64,000 nt of DNA from NCBI RefSeq assembly GCF_028776105.2, contig NZ_CP145606.1, positions 620,001-684,000 on the forward strand, in the 5' to 3' direction. Source of the stretch: Neisseria leonii (GTDB taxonomy: Bacteria > Pseudomonadota > Gammaproteobacteria > Burkholderiales > Neisseriaceae). Both the position numbers and the translations under genes were made by a program. Below are positions 29,014-38,700 of this stretch, piece after piece. The notes below the pieces were generated by a model that had not been told where the DNA came from, did not search any database, and saw only the letters and a list, made by a program, of their open reading frames with translations. Each line of letters starts with the position of its first letter. The first letter of the stretch is position 1.

Positions 29014-30180
29014 ATGCAGATGACCATTCCCGCCGTCTATTATCGGGGCGGCACATCCAAAGGCATTTTTTTCAAACAAAGCGACCTGCCCGCCGCCGCA
29101 CAGCAACCGGGCGAAGCACGCGACCGCATCCTGCTGCGCGTATTGGGCAGCCCCGACCCCTACGGCAAACAGATAGACGGTCTGGGCAATGCTTCTTCTT
29201 CCACCAGCAAAGCCGTCATCGTCGATAAAAGCAGCCGCCCCGGCCACGATGTCGATTACCTGTTCGGCCAAGTCGCCATCGACAAACCCTTTGTCGATTG
29301 GAGCGGCAACTGCGGCAACCTGACCGCCGCCGTCGGCGCATTCGCCGTCAGCCAAGGCCTCATCGACCCGTCCGCCGTACCGCAAAACGGTCTCTGCACC
29401 GTGCGCATCTGGCAGCAGAACATCGGCAAAACCATTATCGCCCATATCCCGATCTGCAACGGGCGGGTACAGGAAACCGGAGATTTCGAGCTGGACGGCG
29501 TTACCTTCCCTGCCGCCGAAATCCGAATCGACTTTCTCGATCCCGCCGACGGCGAAGGCGATATGTTCCCCACCGGCAACCTGACCGACGAATTGGACAT
29601 ACCCGGTATAGGCCGCCTGAAAGCCACACTCATCAATTCCGGCATTCCCACCATTTTCGTGAACGCCGCCGACATCGGCTGCACCGGCACCGAAGCGCAG
29701 GAAGACATCAACAACAATGCCGCCATGCTGGCCAAGCTGGAAACCCTGCGCGCCCACGGCGCCGTCAAAATGGGACTCATCCGGGACATTTCGGAAGCCG
29801 CCGCACGCCAGCACACGCCGAAAATCGCCTGGGTGGCACCGCCCCGCAGCTATCAGGCGGCGGGCGGCAAAACCGTAGCGGCGGAAGACATCGATATTTT
29901 GGTGCGCGCCATGAGCATGGGCAAACTGCACCACGCCATGATGGGTACGGCCTCGGTCGCCATCGCCACGGCCGCCGCCGTACCCGGCACTTTGGTTAAT
30001 CTGGCGGCGGGCGGCGGGGATCGGAACGAAATCCGCTTCGGTCACCCTTCCGGCACCCTGCGCGTAGGTGCGGCGGCACAGCTGCACAACGGCAAATGGA
30101 CAGTAGCCCAAGCCTCCATGAGCCGCAGTGCGCGCGTCATCATGAGCGGACAAGTCCACCTGCCCGAGTCCGCCTTTTAA
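29014..30180 (+). CDS. prpF: PrpF-like 2-methylaconitate isomerase
   Basis: 388 residues. PrpF isomerises trans-2-methylaconitate to the cis form so that methylcitrate can be recycled when AcnD is used for propionate breakdown. Family signs are the opening PAVYYRGGTSKGIFF, WSGNCGNLTAAVGAFAV with the catalytic cysteine, and the late GHPSGTLRV. AGGAGAAACC precedes ATG 29014. It lies 121 bases upstream of ackA on the same strand, as in the meningococcal propionate island, but prpB, prpC and acnD are not next to it here. Confidence 0.9.
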   Translation: MQMTIPAVYYRGGTSKGIFFKQSDLPAAAQQPGEARDRILLRVLGSPDPYGKQIDGLGNASSSTSKAVIVDKSSRPGHDVDYLFGQVAIDKPFVDWSGNCGNLTAAVGAFAVSQGLIDPSAVPQNGLCTVRIWQQNIGKTIIAHIPICNGRVQETGDFELDGVTFPAAEIRIDFLDPADGEGDMFPTGNLTDELDIPGIGRLKATLINSGIPTIFVNAADIGCTGTEAQEDINNNAAMLAKLETLRAHGAVKMGLIRDISEAAARQHTPKIAWVAPPRSYQAAGGKTVAAEDIDILVRAMSMGKLHHAMMGTASVAIATAAAVPGTLVNLAAGGGDRNEIRFGHPSGTLRVGAAAQLHNGKWTVAQASMSRSARVIMSGQVHLPESAF

Positions 30181-30301
30181 GCGCCTGTCCGCTGCCGCGC
30201 ATACCCAAGCATTCAGACGGCCTGTATAATTACGTGCCGTCATGTGCGCGCCGCAGCCCGAAACGCTGCGGCATCATATATTGAAAAACGAAGGAAAAAC
30301 T

Positions 30302-31504
30302 ATGTCCCAACAATTGATTCTGGTTTTGAACTGCGGCAGCTCGTCGCTCAAAGGCGCGCTGCTGGACAACCGAAGCGGCGATGTCCTGTTGAGCTGTCTG
30401 GGCGAAAAACTGACGACTGACGATGCCTACATCACATTCAAGCAGAACGGCGAAAAACAGCAGGTTTCACTGGCCGGACGCACCGACCATACCGGCGCAG
30501 TCGCCGCCCTGCTGGAAAAACTGCAAGAGCTGGGTCTGCAAAACCAAGTCAGAGCCATCGGCCACCGCGTGGTACACGGCGGCGAAAAATACAGCGCGTC
30601 CGTTTTGATTGACGAAACCGTGATTGCCGAACTGGAAGCCTGCATTCCGCTGGCTCCCCTGCACAATCCGGCCAACCTCACCGGTATCCGCGCCGCACAG
30701 AACATCTTCCCCGGCCTGCCCAATGTGGCCGTTTTCGATACCGCCTTCCACCAAACCCTGCCCGCCCACGCCTACACCTACGCCGTGCCGAACAAGCTCT
30801 ACCGCGAACACGGCCTGCGCCGCTACGGTTTCCACGGCACCAGCTACCGCTTTGTCGCACCCGAAGCCGCCCGCATCATCGGCAAAAACATCGATGACAG
30901 CCGTCTGGTGATTGCCCACTTGGGCAACGGTGCGTCCATTGCCGCCGTGAAAAACGGCCGCTCCATGGACACCAGCATGGGGCTGACCCCGCTGGAAGGC
31001 CTGGTCATGGGCACACGTGCCGGCGACATCGATGCCAGCGTATTTGCATTCCTGGCTGCAAACGCGGGCATGAATGCCGAAGCGGTAAACGATATGCTGA
31101 ACAAACAGTCCGGCCTGCTGGGCATTTCCGAGCTGTCCAACGACTGCCGCGAAATTGAAGAAGCCGCCGCGAAAGGCCATGAAGGCGCGAAACTCGCCAT
31201 GGAAGTGATGACCTACCGTCTGGCCAAATACATTGCCGCCATGGCCGTGGCCGCAGGCGGCATCGATGCACTGGTCTTTACCGGCGGCATCGGCGAAAAC
31301 TCCGATACTGTACGCAGCAAAACCGTCGGCTATCTGGCTTTCCTCTGCCTGAACATCGACGAAGCCGCCAATACGGCCGTACGCTTCGGCAAAGCCGGCA
31401 TCATCAGCCCCGACGGCCAAACACCCGCCGTGGTGGTGGTACCGACCAACGAAGAGCTGATGATTGCCAACGATACCGCCGATCTCGCCGGCCTGTCCGC
31501 CTGA
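30302..31504 (+). CDS. ackA: Acetate/propionate kinase
   Basis: 400 residues, ASKHA fold. Visible are LVLNCGSSSLKGALL (phosphate 1), the AIGHRVVHGGEKY segment, VFDTAFHQTLP, RYGFHGTSYRFV, HLGNGASIAAVKNGRSMDTSMG and VFTGGIGENS. It makes acyl phosphate from acetate or propionate, so with prpF it may feed propionate metabolism. ATG 30302 follows GAAGGAAAAACT. Upstream in-frame sequence is not conserved. Confidence 0.95.
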   Translation: MSQQLILVLNCGSSSLKGALLDNRSGDVLLSCLGEKLTTDDAYITFKQNGEKQQVSLAGRTDHTGAVAALLEKLQELGLQNQVRAIGHRVVHGGEKYSASVLIDETVIAELEACIPLAPLHNPANLTGIRAAQNIFPGLPNVAVFDTAFHQTLPAHAYTYAVPNKLYREHGLRRYGFHGTSYRFVAPEAARIIGKNIDDSRLVIAHLGNGASIAAVKNGRSMDTSMGLTPLEGLVMGTRAGDIDASVFAFLAANAGMNAEAVNDMLNKQSGLLGISELSNDCREIEEAAAKGHEGAKLAMEVMTYRLAKYIAAMAVAAGGIDALVFTGGIGENSDTVRSKTVGYLAFLCLNIDEAANTAVRFGKAGIISPDGQTPAVVVVPTNEELMIANDTADLAGLSA

Positions 31505-31530
31505 TCCGATTCGTCGTTCCCCTCATAATC

Positions 31531-31572
31531 CAGGCCGTCTGAAATACGGAAAACCCGTTTTCAGACGGCCTG
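31531..31572 (+). terminator. Uptake-sequence hairpin terminator after ackA
   Basis: CAGGCCGTCTGAAA (31531-31544) pairs with TTTCAGACGGCCTG (31559-31572). Confidence 0.6.
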
Positions 31573-31875
31573 ATATATTGCAAGTTCAAAGCAGTTCAAT
31601 AAAAATCCACATGATTTGCCGGCCGTTCCGCCATTCCGGCAGATTCAGCCTTTCCGTTCAGAAACACAGAAAACGGCATACTGCCAAAATGATGCCTGTC
31701 CATGGCCGCTTCCATACCGATTTGCGGCAGCCTTGGTTGGCGCAGAACATCAAAGAAGGAAAACATGCCAAACGGATTGGTGTCCTGACAACGTGCAGGA
31801 TGTTGCAATCTGCCTGCACCTGCATACAGTCCGACACACTGTTCCCTCGAACGGCACCGCGGCATAAAACAACAA

Positions 31876-31897
31876 GCGGCAGACTTTCGCCTGCCGC
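31876..31897 (-). terminator. Candidate terminator of putP
   Basis: GCGGCAG and CTGCCGC form a stem; on the minus strand it is followed by a T-rich tail (TTGTTGTTTTAT). It lies about 110 bases past putP. Confidence 0.5.
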
Positions 31898-32008
31898 CCG
31901 AATGAATCAACTATACCCCTGCCAACGCTGTTGCCTGTCAGTATACGGGGCGATTGATATTTGTAGGTTTGACGGATGGTACAGCGCCTTTCCACTCAGA
32001 CGGCAGCA

Positions 32009-33502
32009 TCATTTCAAGCTGCGGTATGCGCGGTCGGCCTCGTCAAAACGCGCTTCCACACCGGCCGCAGGTTTGCCCAGCAGCGATACCGCTACCACAG
32101 CCAGTGTACAGGCGATAAAGCCCGGTACAATTTCATACAGGCTGCTGCCGGTGGCTTTCCATGCCACTACGGTAACCGCACCGGTCACCATGCCCGCCAG
32201 CGCACCGGCAGCCGTCATGCGTTTCCACCATACCGACAGAATCACGACCGGGCCGAATGCGGCACCGAAACCCGCCCAAGCATAAGATACCAAGCCCAAT
32301 ACTTTGCTTTCGGGGTCGGCGGCAATGATGATGGCAATCACAGCCACTGCCAGCACCATAAAGCGGCCGATCCAAACCAGCTCGCCCTGCGCGGCGGTCG
32401 GACACAGGAAGCCTTTATAGAAGTCTTCGGTAATCGCGCTGGAACAAACCAGCAGCTGACAGGACAAGGTGGACATCACGGCGGCGAGAATGGCCGACAG
32501 AATCACACCGGCCACCCACGGGTTGAACAGCAGCGTGGTCAAGGCAATAAAAATGCGCTCATTATTGCCGCCCAAAGCATCGATTTTATCGGGGTGGCCG
32601 CCGAAATAGGCAATACCGAAATAACCCACGGCACAGGCACCGGCCAGACACAGAATCATCCATGTCATACCGATACGGCGGGCGGAAACCAGCGATTTGA
32701 CGTTTTCGGCCGCCATAAAGCGCGCCAGAATATGCGGTTGGCCGAAATAGCCCAAGCCCCAAGCCGCAGTGGAAATAATGCCCATCAGAGTCGTACCGGC
32801 CAACAGGCTGCCGTACTGTTTGCCGCTGCCCTCAGCCACCAGCTGAATGGCCGCACGCATTTCATCGGCTCCGCCCAAGGCCAGATACACCATGACGGGC
32901 GTTAAAATCAGAGCGAAAATCATCAGCGTGGCCTGAATAGTATCCGTCCAGCTGACCGCCAGGAATCCGCCGATAAAGGTGTAGGCAATGGTGGCACCCG
33001 CCCCCAACCACATGGCTTGTGTGTAGCTGACATCAAACAGGCTCTGGAACAGGCGCGCGCCGGCGACAATGCCCGATGCGCAGTAAATCGTGAAGAAAAA
33101 CAGGATAATCGCCGCCGAAATCACTTTCATCGCTTTACCCTGCGCACCGAAGCGGTGGAAAAAGTAATCCGGCAGAGTCAAGGCATTGTTGTTGAATTCG
33201 GTATGCACGCGCAGACGGCCGGAAACCAGCAGCCAGTTGAGATACGCACCGACAGTCAGGCCGATGGCAATCCAAGCCTCGCTCAGTCCGGTGGCATAAA
33301 TCGCACCGGGCAGGCCCATCAGCAGCCAGCCCGACATATCCGAAGCACCGGCCGACATGGCAGTTACAAAACTGCCCATTTTGCGGCCGCCCAGAATGTA
33401 GTCGTCAAAATTGCGGGTGGAAAAATACGCCGCCAAACCGATCAGCAACACCGCAACGATGTAGATCGCAAAGGTAACGTACATGGGATTAAACGTATTC
33501 AT
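32009..33502 (-). CDS. putP: Sodium/proline symporter PutP
   Basis: 497 residues with about 13 membrane segments of the SSS family. Typical stretches are GGRKMGSFVTAMSAGASDMS, SGWLLMGLPGAIYATGL, GYFGQPHILARFMAA and SAILAAVMSTLSCQLLV. It brings in proline with sodium. ATG 33502 follows GGAGTTTTACC; an upstream in-frame start at 33541 has no site. No putA is nearby, so uptake may serve nutrition or osmoprotection. Confidence 0.93.
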   Translation of the reverse strand: MNTFNPMYVTFAIYIVAVLLIGLAAYFSTRNFDDYILGGRKMGSFVTAMSAGASDMSGWLLMGLPGAIYATGLSEAWIAIGLTVGAYLNWLLVSGRLRVHTEFNNNALTLPDYFFHRFGAQGKAMKVISAAIILFFFTIYCASGIVAGARLFQSLFDVSYTQAMWLGAGATIAYTFIGGFLAVSWTDTIQATLMIFALILTPVMVYLALGGADEMRAAIQLVAEGSGKQYGSLLAGTTLMGIISTAAWGLGYFGQPHILARFMAAENVKSLVSARRIGMTWMILCLAGACAVGYFGIAYFGGHPDKIDALGGNNERIFIALTTLLFNPWVAGVILSAILAAVMSTLSCQLLVCSSAITEDFYKGFLCPTAAQGELVWIGRFMVLAVAVIAIIIAADPESKVLGLVSYAWAGFGAAFGPVVILSVWWKRMTAAGALAGMVTGAVTVVAWKATGSSLYEIVPGFIACTLAVVAVSLLGKPAAGVEARFDEADRAYRSLK

Positions 33503-33582
33503 GGTAAAACTCCAAAACAGCGGCTGCGGATTGGCGGACACAGGCCGGACCGCAGCAGCAGGCGGTTTTCAGACGGCCTGCC

Positions 33583-33611
33583 ATTTAACCCGAAATGTTT
33601 CCTGCCGTCAA
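33583..33611 (-). promoter_or_regulatory. Candidate putP promoter
   Basis: On the minus strand TTGACG (33611-33606), a 17-base spacer and TTAAAT (33588-33583). A TGTCAA-N6-TTGACA inverted repeat at 33616-33633 just upstream could be an operator. Confidence 0.3.
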
Positions 33612-33715
33612 TATATGTCAATTTATGTTGACAAAGCATCAAAACCTGCCGTCCGAATACTGTTTTTTCCGTTATAATCAGCGCCCTTCCCTTTATCCGC
33701 TGTGTGGTATCTTCC

Positions 33716-34546
33716 ATGTCGAACGTTTTGGTTTTACAGCATCCCGATATTCAGCAATGCCGTCTGAACGGTCTGCCCGATACGGCAGCAAACGTGCAGG
33801 ACGGACGGATTCTGCGCATCCCCGTCGATGACGGATTTGCCCTTTCCGAAACGCAGCGCATAGAGCTGGCCGCGCAACAGATTGATGCGGCGGTTCTGCC
33901 CGATACCGCCTTTGCCGATTTGGGGCTGCTGGTCAGCGATATGGATTCCACACTGATTACGATTGAGTGTATCGATGAAATTGCTGCCGGTGTCGGCTTG
34001 AAAGACCAAGTGGCCGAAATTACCGAACAGTCCATGCGCGGCGAATTGGATTTCGAGCAGTCGCTGCGCCGCCGTGTCGCCCTGCTCAAAGGCTTGCGCG
34101 AAGGCGTATTGCAGGAAGTGTATGACTCGGTTTTACAATTATCGCCCGGTGCGGAATACCTGATGGAAGAATGCCGCCGCCATGCGGTGAAATTCATGCT
34201 GGTATCGGGCGGATTCACCTTCTTTACCGACCGTCTCCGAACACGCTTGGGATTGGATTACGCCTATGCCAATACGCTGGAAAGTACAAACAGCATACTG
34301 ACCGGCAGGCTGACCGGCCGCATCATCGACGCACAGGCCAAAGCCGATTTGCTGTGCCTGCACCGCGACCGGCTGGGGCTGCGCCCCGAACAGGTTCTGG
34401 CCATGGGCGACGGCGCCAACGACATTCCCATGCTTCAAGCCGCCGGCTTCGGCATTGCCTACCGTGCCAAACCCAAAGCCGAAGCGGCTGCCGATGCCGC
34501 TGTCCGCTACGGCGGACTGGAAGCCGTGCGCGGCTGGTTCCGCTGA
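33716..34546 (+). CDS. serB: Phosphoserine phosphatase
   Basis: 276 residues. It makes serine from phosphoserine. The HAD core has LLVSDMDSTLI (D75, D77), FMLVSGGFTFFTDRL (motif II serine), KADLLC (motif III lysine) and AMGDGANDIPML (motif IV). The first ~65 residues form a short N-terminal domain. ATG 33716 is chosen over a GTG at 33704. A TATAAT at 33673-33678 is a likely -10, with no clear -35. An uptake-sequence hairpin follows. Confidence 0.93.
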   Translation: MSNVLVLQHPDIQQCRLNGLPDTAANVQDGRILRIPVDDGFALSETQRIELAAQQIDAAVLPDTAFADLGLLVSDMDSTLITIECIDEIAAGVGLKDQVAEITEQSMRGELDFEQSLRRRVALLKGLREGVLQEVYDSVLQLSPGAEYLMEECRRHAVKFMLVSGGFTFFTDRLRTRLGLDYAYANTLESTNSILTGRLTGRIIDAQAKADLLCLHRDRLGLRPEQVLAMGDGANDIPMLQAAGFGIAYRAKPKAEAAADAAVRYGGLEAVRGWFR

Positions 34547-34560
34547 CGGCCGGAGCATTT

Positions 34561-34597
34561 TTTCAGACGGCCTAAACAGCCGTCAGGCCGTCTGAAA
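34561..34597 (+). terminator. Uptake-sequence hairpin after serB
   Basis: TTTCAGACGGCCT (34561-34573) pairs with AGGCCGTCTGAAA (34585-34597); no T-run follows. Confidence 0.45.
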
Positions 34598-34606
34598 CCG
34601 ACAAAA

Positions 34607-34636
34607 TTGAAAAAACACCCGACCATTCAGTATAAT
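34607..34636 (+). promoter_or_regulatory. Sigma-70 promoter upstream of rpoD
   Basis: TTGAAA (34607-34612), an 18-base spacer and a perfect TATAAT (34631-34636). It implies a leader of about 190 bases before rpoD. Confidence 0.6.
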
Positions 34637-34834
34637 CTTTCCCTTTTAACCATACGTATCTTGCATTAAAACCGTTCCGCCCTTATTTTTGGGCTGACTC
34701 CTTTTTCCCGCCTGAAAGCCGTCCGTGCTATTGCAGGCCGTTTTCCGAATCAGGCCGAGCCAGCCGCGCTGCCGCAAAACGGCAGAATCTTTCTTCCCGC
34801 TCAGCCGATTCCACCGACAGCCGAGAAACCTTAC

Positions 34835-36760
34835 ATGAATACAAACGACTACGACGAGCAAGACGACAACCGCCCGCTGACACCCGAAGAACAGCGTGCC
34901 CGCCTGCGCCAGCTGATTATCCAGGGTAAAGAGCGCGGCTACATCACTTATGCCGAAATCAACGATGCTCTGCCCGACGATATGTCCGATGCCGAACAGA
35001 TCGACAACATCGTCAATATGATTCAGGGCTTGGGCATTCAGGTTACCGAAGAAACACCCGATGCCGAAACCCTGCTGATGAGCGACAGCGGCACAGGCAT
35101 GACCGATGACGACGCAGTGGAAGAAGCCGAAGCCGCCCTCTCCAATGCCGACTCCGAATTCGGCCGCACCACCGATCCTGTGCGCATGTATATGCGCGAG
35201 ATGGGTCAAGTCGATCTGCTGACCCGCGACGACGAAATCATCATTGCCAAAAAAATCGAAAATGCCCTAAAAAACATGGTTCAGGCCATTTCCGCCTGCC
35301 CCGGGTCGATTGCCGAAATTCTCGCGCTGATCGAGCAGGTACGCAACGATGAAATCAAAGTCGATGAAGTAGTCGAAGCCATCATCGATCCCAACGAGCT
35401 GCTGCTCAACGAATTGGGATTGGGACATCTCGAAAGCAGCAGCGACACCCCGGGCGAAGCAGATAATACCGACGACGATGATGCAGAAGCCGACGATGAC
35501 GACGGCAGCGGCGACATCGAAAGCACCAATCTGGAAGAGCTGAAAGCCAATGTGCTGGCACACTTTTCCGGCGTGCAGGCCGAATACGATCTGATGGTGG
35601 CCGCCCTGACCGAACACGACAGCCGCCATCCGTCCTACCTGCAACACCGCGACACCATCGCAGGCAAACTGCTGGAAGTACGCTTTGCCACCCGCCAGAT
35701 CGAAAGCCTGAGCAACAATCTGCGCCGGCGTGTCGACCATATCCGCAAGCTCGAGCGCGAAATCCGCGACATTTGTCTGGAACGCGTCCAAATGGACCGG
35801 GAATACTTTCTGTCCCAATTCCTGCCCAATATCACCGACATGACGTGGGTGCCGCAGGAAATCGGCAAAAACCGCATCTGGGGCAATGCCTTGGAGCGTT
35901 TCCAATACGCCATTATCGAAAAACAGGCCGCATTGGCAGAAATGGAAGCCTCGTCGCAGATTTCGATTGACGAACTCAAAGACATCAACAAAAACATGGT
36001 CGTCAGCGAAAAAGAAACCGCTGCCGCCAAACAGGAAATGATTCAGGCCAACCTTCGTCTGGTCATTTCCATCGCCAAAAAATACACCAACCGCGGCCTG
36101 CAATTTCTCGATCTGATTCAGGAGGGCAACATCGGCCTGATGAAAGCGGTGGACAAATTCGAATACCGGCGCGGCTATAAATTCTCCACCTACGCCACTT
36201 GGTGGATCCGTCAGGCCATTACCCGATCGATTGCCGATCAGGCGCGCACCATCCGCATTCCGGTACACATGATTGAAACCATCAACAAAATGAACCGCAT
36301 TTCACGCCAGGAATTGCAGAAAACCGGCGAAGAGCCTGATTCTGCCAGACTGGCCGAACTGATGGAAATTCCGGAAGACAAAATCCGCAAAATCATGAAA
36401 ATCGCCAAAGAACCGATTTCGATGGAAACCCCGATCGGCGACGACGACGATTCTCATCTGGGCGACTTTATCGAAGACATCAACAACATCGCACCGGCCG
36501 ATGCCGCCATGTATTCCAGCCTGCGCGAAGTGACCAAAGACGTGCTCGAAAGCCTGACCCCGCGCGAAGCCAAAGTATTGCGCATGCGTTTCGGTATCGA
36601 TATGAACACCGATCATACGCTGGAAGAAGTCGGCAAACAGTTTGACGTTACCCGCGAACGGATCCGCCAAATCGAAGCCAAAGCCTTGCGCAAACTGCGC
36701 CACCCCACCCGCAGCGACCGCTTGAAGAGCTTTCTCGACAGCGACGACCATAAGCAGTAA
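34835..36760 (+). CDS. rpoD: RNA polymerase primary sigma factor RpoD (sigma-70)
   Basis: 641 residues. Region 1.1 begins [20 protein letters not shown]. Region 1.2 is [22 protein letters not shown] nonconserved insert carries a very acidic run ([17 protein letters not shown], about residues 211-227). Region 2 has [20 protein letters not shown] and [20 protein letters not shown]. Region 4.2 helix-turn-helix is [20 protein letters not shown]. It directs housekeeping transcription. dnaG, a frequent neighbour, is not adjacent. No clear ribosome site is seen before ATG 34835. Confidence 0.97.
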   Translation: MNTNDYDEQDDNRPLTPEEQRARLRQLIIQGKERGYITYAEINDALPDDMSDAEQIDNIVNMIQGLGIQVTEETPDAETLLMSDSGTGMTDDDAVEEAEAALSNADSEFGRTTDPVRMYMREMGQVDLLTRDDEIIIAKKIENALKNMVQAISACPGSIAEILALIEQVRNDEIKVDEVVEAIIDPNELLLNELGLGHLESSSDTPGEADNTDDDDAEADDDDGSGDIESTNLEELKANVLAHFSGVQAEYDLMVAALTEHDSRHPSYLQHRDTIAGKLLEVRFATRQIESLSNNLRRRVDHIRKLEREIRDICLERVQMDREYFLSQFLPNITDMTWVPQEIGKNRIWGNALERFQYAIIEKQAALAEMEASSQISIDELKDINKNMVVSEKETAAAKQEMIQANLRLVISIAKKYTNRGLQFLDLIQEGNIGLMKAVDKFEYRRGYKFSTYATWWIRQAITRSIADQARTIRIPVHMIETINKMNRISRQELQKTGEEPDSARLAELMEIPEDKIRKIMKIAKEPISMETPIGDDDDSHLGDFIEDINNIAPADAAMYSSLREVTKDVLESLTPREAKVLRMRFGIDMNTDHTLEEVGKQFDVTRERIRQIEAKALRKLRHPTRSDRLKSFLDSDDHKQ

Positions 36761-36778
36761 AACAGCATAGAGGCAAAA

Positions 36779-36820
36779 AGGCCGTCTGAAATATGCCTGA
36801 CACGCATTTTCAGACGGCCT
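36779..36820 (+). terminator. Uptake-sequence hairpin terminator after rpoD
   Basis: AGGCCGTCTGAAA (36779-36791) pairs with TTTCAGACGGCCT (36808-36820). Confidence 0.6.
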
Positions 36821-36826
36821 GTATCC

Positions 36827-36940
36827 GTAGGTCGGATTCTCGAATCCGACAAAACCATGCCAAAGCAGGCAGATTTGATGCTTGAATCGGAAGATCATCT
36901 CCGCCGCATAAACAAGTCGGATAACGAGTATCCGACCTAC
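36827..36940. repeat. Palindromic-ended intergenic element, copy D
   Basis: A 114-bp unit with GTAGGTCGGAT and ATCCGACCTAC ends. Its right end lies one base from the glnS stop codon. Confidence 0.75.
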
Positions 36941-36941
36941 T

Positions 36942-38630
36942 TTAATCGGTTTTCTGCCAAGTATCTTTCAGGCCTACCGTACGGTTGAATACCGGTGCAT
37001 CGGCACGGTGGTCGTAACGGTCGGTAACGAAATAGCCCAAACGCTCGAACTGCCATCGGCTTTCGGGCGGCAGGTTGTTCACGGCCGCTTCGGCGTAAGC
37101 AGTGGTTTCTTTCACGGATTCGGGGTTGAGAAAATCGGTAAACGGCAGATAGCCGCCGTTTTCGCCGCGTACCGCATCAGGCCGCTCGGCCGTAAACAGG
37201 CGGTCATACAGGCGCACTTTGATTTCGGCGGCATGTTCGGCAGACACCCAGTGAATCACGCCTTTGACTTTGCGCCCTTCGGGTTTCTTGCCCAAAGTAT
37301 CGTGGTCGATGCTGCATTTGAGTTCGACAATATCCCCGTTTCCGTTTTTCACCACTTCGTCGCATTTGATGACATAGCTGTAACGCAGGCGCACTTCGCC
37401 GCCCAAGGTTAAACGCTGCCAGCCGGCAGGCGGGTTTTCGCTGAAATCGTCGGCTTCGATATAGATGGTTCGGGCAATCGGCACTTCGCGTTCGCCCATT
37501 TCTTCATGATGGGGGTGGAACGGCGCGCTGCGGCTTTGGGTGAGGCCGTCTGAAAAATTGGTAAGCGTAACTTTGACCGGATTCAGCACAGCCATCAGGC
37601 GCGGCGCGGAATGTTCCAATTCTTCGCGTACCGCGCCTTCCAATACGCTCATATCGACCACGTTTTCCGATTTGGAAATGCCTGCGCGCTTGGCAAACAG
37701 GCGCAGGCCTTCGGGCGTGTAGCCTCGGCGGCGCATACCGGAAATGGTGGGCATACGCGGATCGTCCCAGCCGGACACATGGCCGTCTGAAACCAATTGG
37801 TTCAGCTTGCGTTTGGACGTTATCGAGTACAGCAGCTCCAAGCGCGAAAATTCGTATTGGCGCGGGCGGGTGGTGTGCGGTGCGGGAATATTGTCGAGCA
37901 CCCAGTCATACAGCGGGCGGTGGGCTTCGAATTCGAGCGTGCACAGCGAATGGGTGATGCCTTCGATGGCGTCGGAAATGGCGTGGGTGTAGTCGTACAT
38001 CGGATAGATGCACCATTTGTCGCCGGTGTTGTGGTGGTGCGCGCGGCGGATGCGGTAAATCACGGGATCGCGCAGATTCACATTGCCCGACGCCATGTCG
38101 ATTTTCAGGCGCAGGGTTTTGCTGCCGTCGGCAAATTTGCCGTTTTTCATGCGCATAAACAAATCGAGGTTTTCTTCGATGCTGCGCTCGCGATAAGGGC
38201 TGTTTTTGCCCGGCTCGGTGAGCGTGCCGCGGTATGCGCGCATTTCTTCGGCGGTCAAATCGTCGACATAGGCTTTGCCGTCCCGAATCAGGCCGACGGC
38301 ATAATCAAACAGTTGGTCGAAATAGTCGGAAGCGTAACGCGGTTCGCCGTTCCACTCGAAACCCAACCAGCGCACATCTTCTTTAATCGAATCGACGTAT
38401 TCCTGATTTTCCTTTTCGGGATTGGTATCGTCGAAGCGCAGGTTGCATAAGCCGTCGAAAATATAAGCCAAGCCGAAGTTCAAACAGATGGATTTGGCAT
38501 GGCCGATATGCAGGTAGCCGTTGGGTTCGGGCGGGAAACGGGTGTGGACGGCGGAGTGTTTGCCGCTGTTCAAATCTTCTTCGATGACGGTACGGATAAA
38601 ATGATTGTCGGCAAATTGGTCTTTGTTCAT
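36942..38630 (-). CDS. glnS: Glutamine--tRNA ligase
   Basis: 562 residues, class I synthetase. HIGH motif: [20 protein letters not shown] (about 33-52). The KMSKS equivalent is [10 protein letters not shown]. The [13 protein letters not shown] region and the two C-terminal beta-barrels are typical GlnRS. ATG 38630 follows GAGAACATC. Downstream on its coding strand lies repeat element D. Confidence 0.96.
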   Translation of the reverse strand: MNKDQFADNHFIRTVIEEDLNSGKHSAVHTRFPPEPNGYLHIGHAKSICLNFGLAYIFDGLCNLRFDDTNPEKENQEYVDSIKEDVRWLGFEWNGEPRYASDYFDQLFDYAVGLIRDGKAYVDDLTAEEMRAYRGTLTEPGKNSPYRERSIEENLDLFMRMKNGKFADGSKTLRLKIDMASGNVNLRDPVIYRIRRAHHHNTGDKWCIYPMYDYTHAISDAIEGITHSLCTLEFEAHRPLYDWVLDNIPAPHTTRPRQYEFSRLELLYSITSKRKLNQLVSDGHVSGWDDPRMPTISGMRRRGYTPEGLRLFAKRAGISKSENVVDMSVLEGAVREELEHSAPRLMAVLNPVKVTLTNFSDGLTQSRSAPFHPHHEEMGEREVPIARTIYIEADDFSENPPAGWQRLTLGGEVRLRYSYVIKCDEVVKNGNGDIVELKCSIDHDTLGKKPEGRKVKGVIHWVSAEHAAEIKVRLYDRLFTAERPDAVRGENGGYLPFTDFLNPESVKETTAYAEAAVNNLPPESRWQFERLGYFVTDRYDHRADAPVFNRTVGLKDTWQKTD

Positions 38631-38700
38631 GATGTTCTCGAAAAATAGGGAAAGCCGCCTGCACGGTTTTCAGACGGCCGGTCAGCACTTTCGGCAGATT

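Larger units (their letters stand above)
31505..32008. other. Intergenic region between ackA and putP
   Basis: These 504 bases lie between convergent genes. They hold an uptake-sequence hairpin next to ackA and a putP-side terminator. Open frames on both strands have no ribosome sites and no recognisable sequence; I see no gene. Confidence 0.55.

Noticed and set aside
28933-30243. 436-codon open frame on the minus strand opposite prpF
   Set aside because: It is the antisense shadow of a GC-rich gene, with Gly/His/Val-rich composition, no ribosome site and no recognisable domain. The plus-strand PrpF is unmistakable.
30467-31420. 317-codon minus-strand frame opposite ackA
   Set aside because: Another third-position shadow; the plus strand encodes an intact acetate kinase.
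31596-31910. 104-codon minus-strand frame between ackA and putP
   Set aside because: It overlaps the putP terminator hairpin, has no ribosome site and resembles no family I know.
35267-36268. 333-codon minus-strand frame opposite rpoD
   Set aside because: Antisense shadow with no start signal; rpoD is intact on the plus strand.
36827-36940. Correia or dRS3 repeat
   Set aside because: The ends (GTAGGTCGGAT) do not match the Correia termini TATAGTGGAT or the dRS3 ATTCCC-N8-GGGAAT form.
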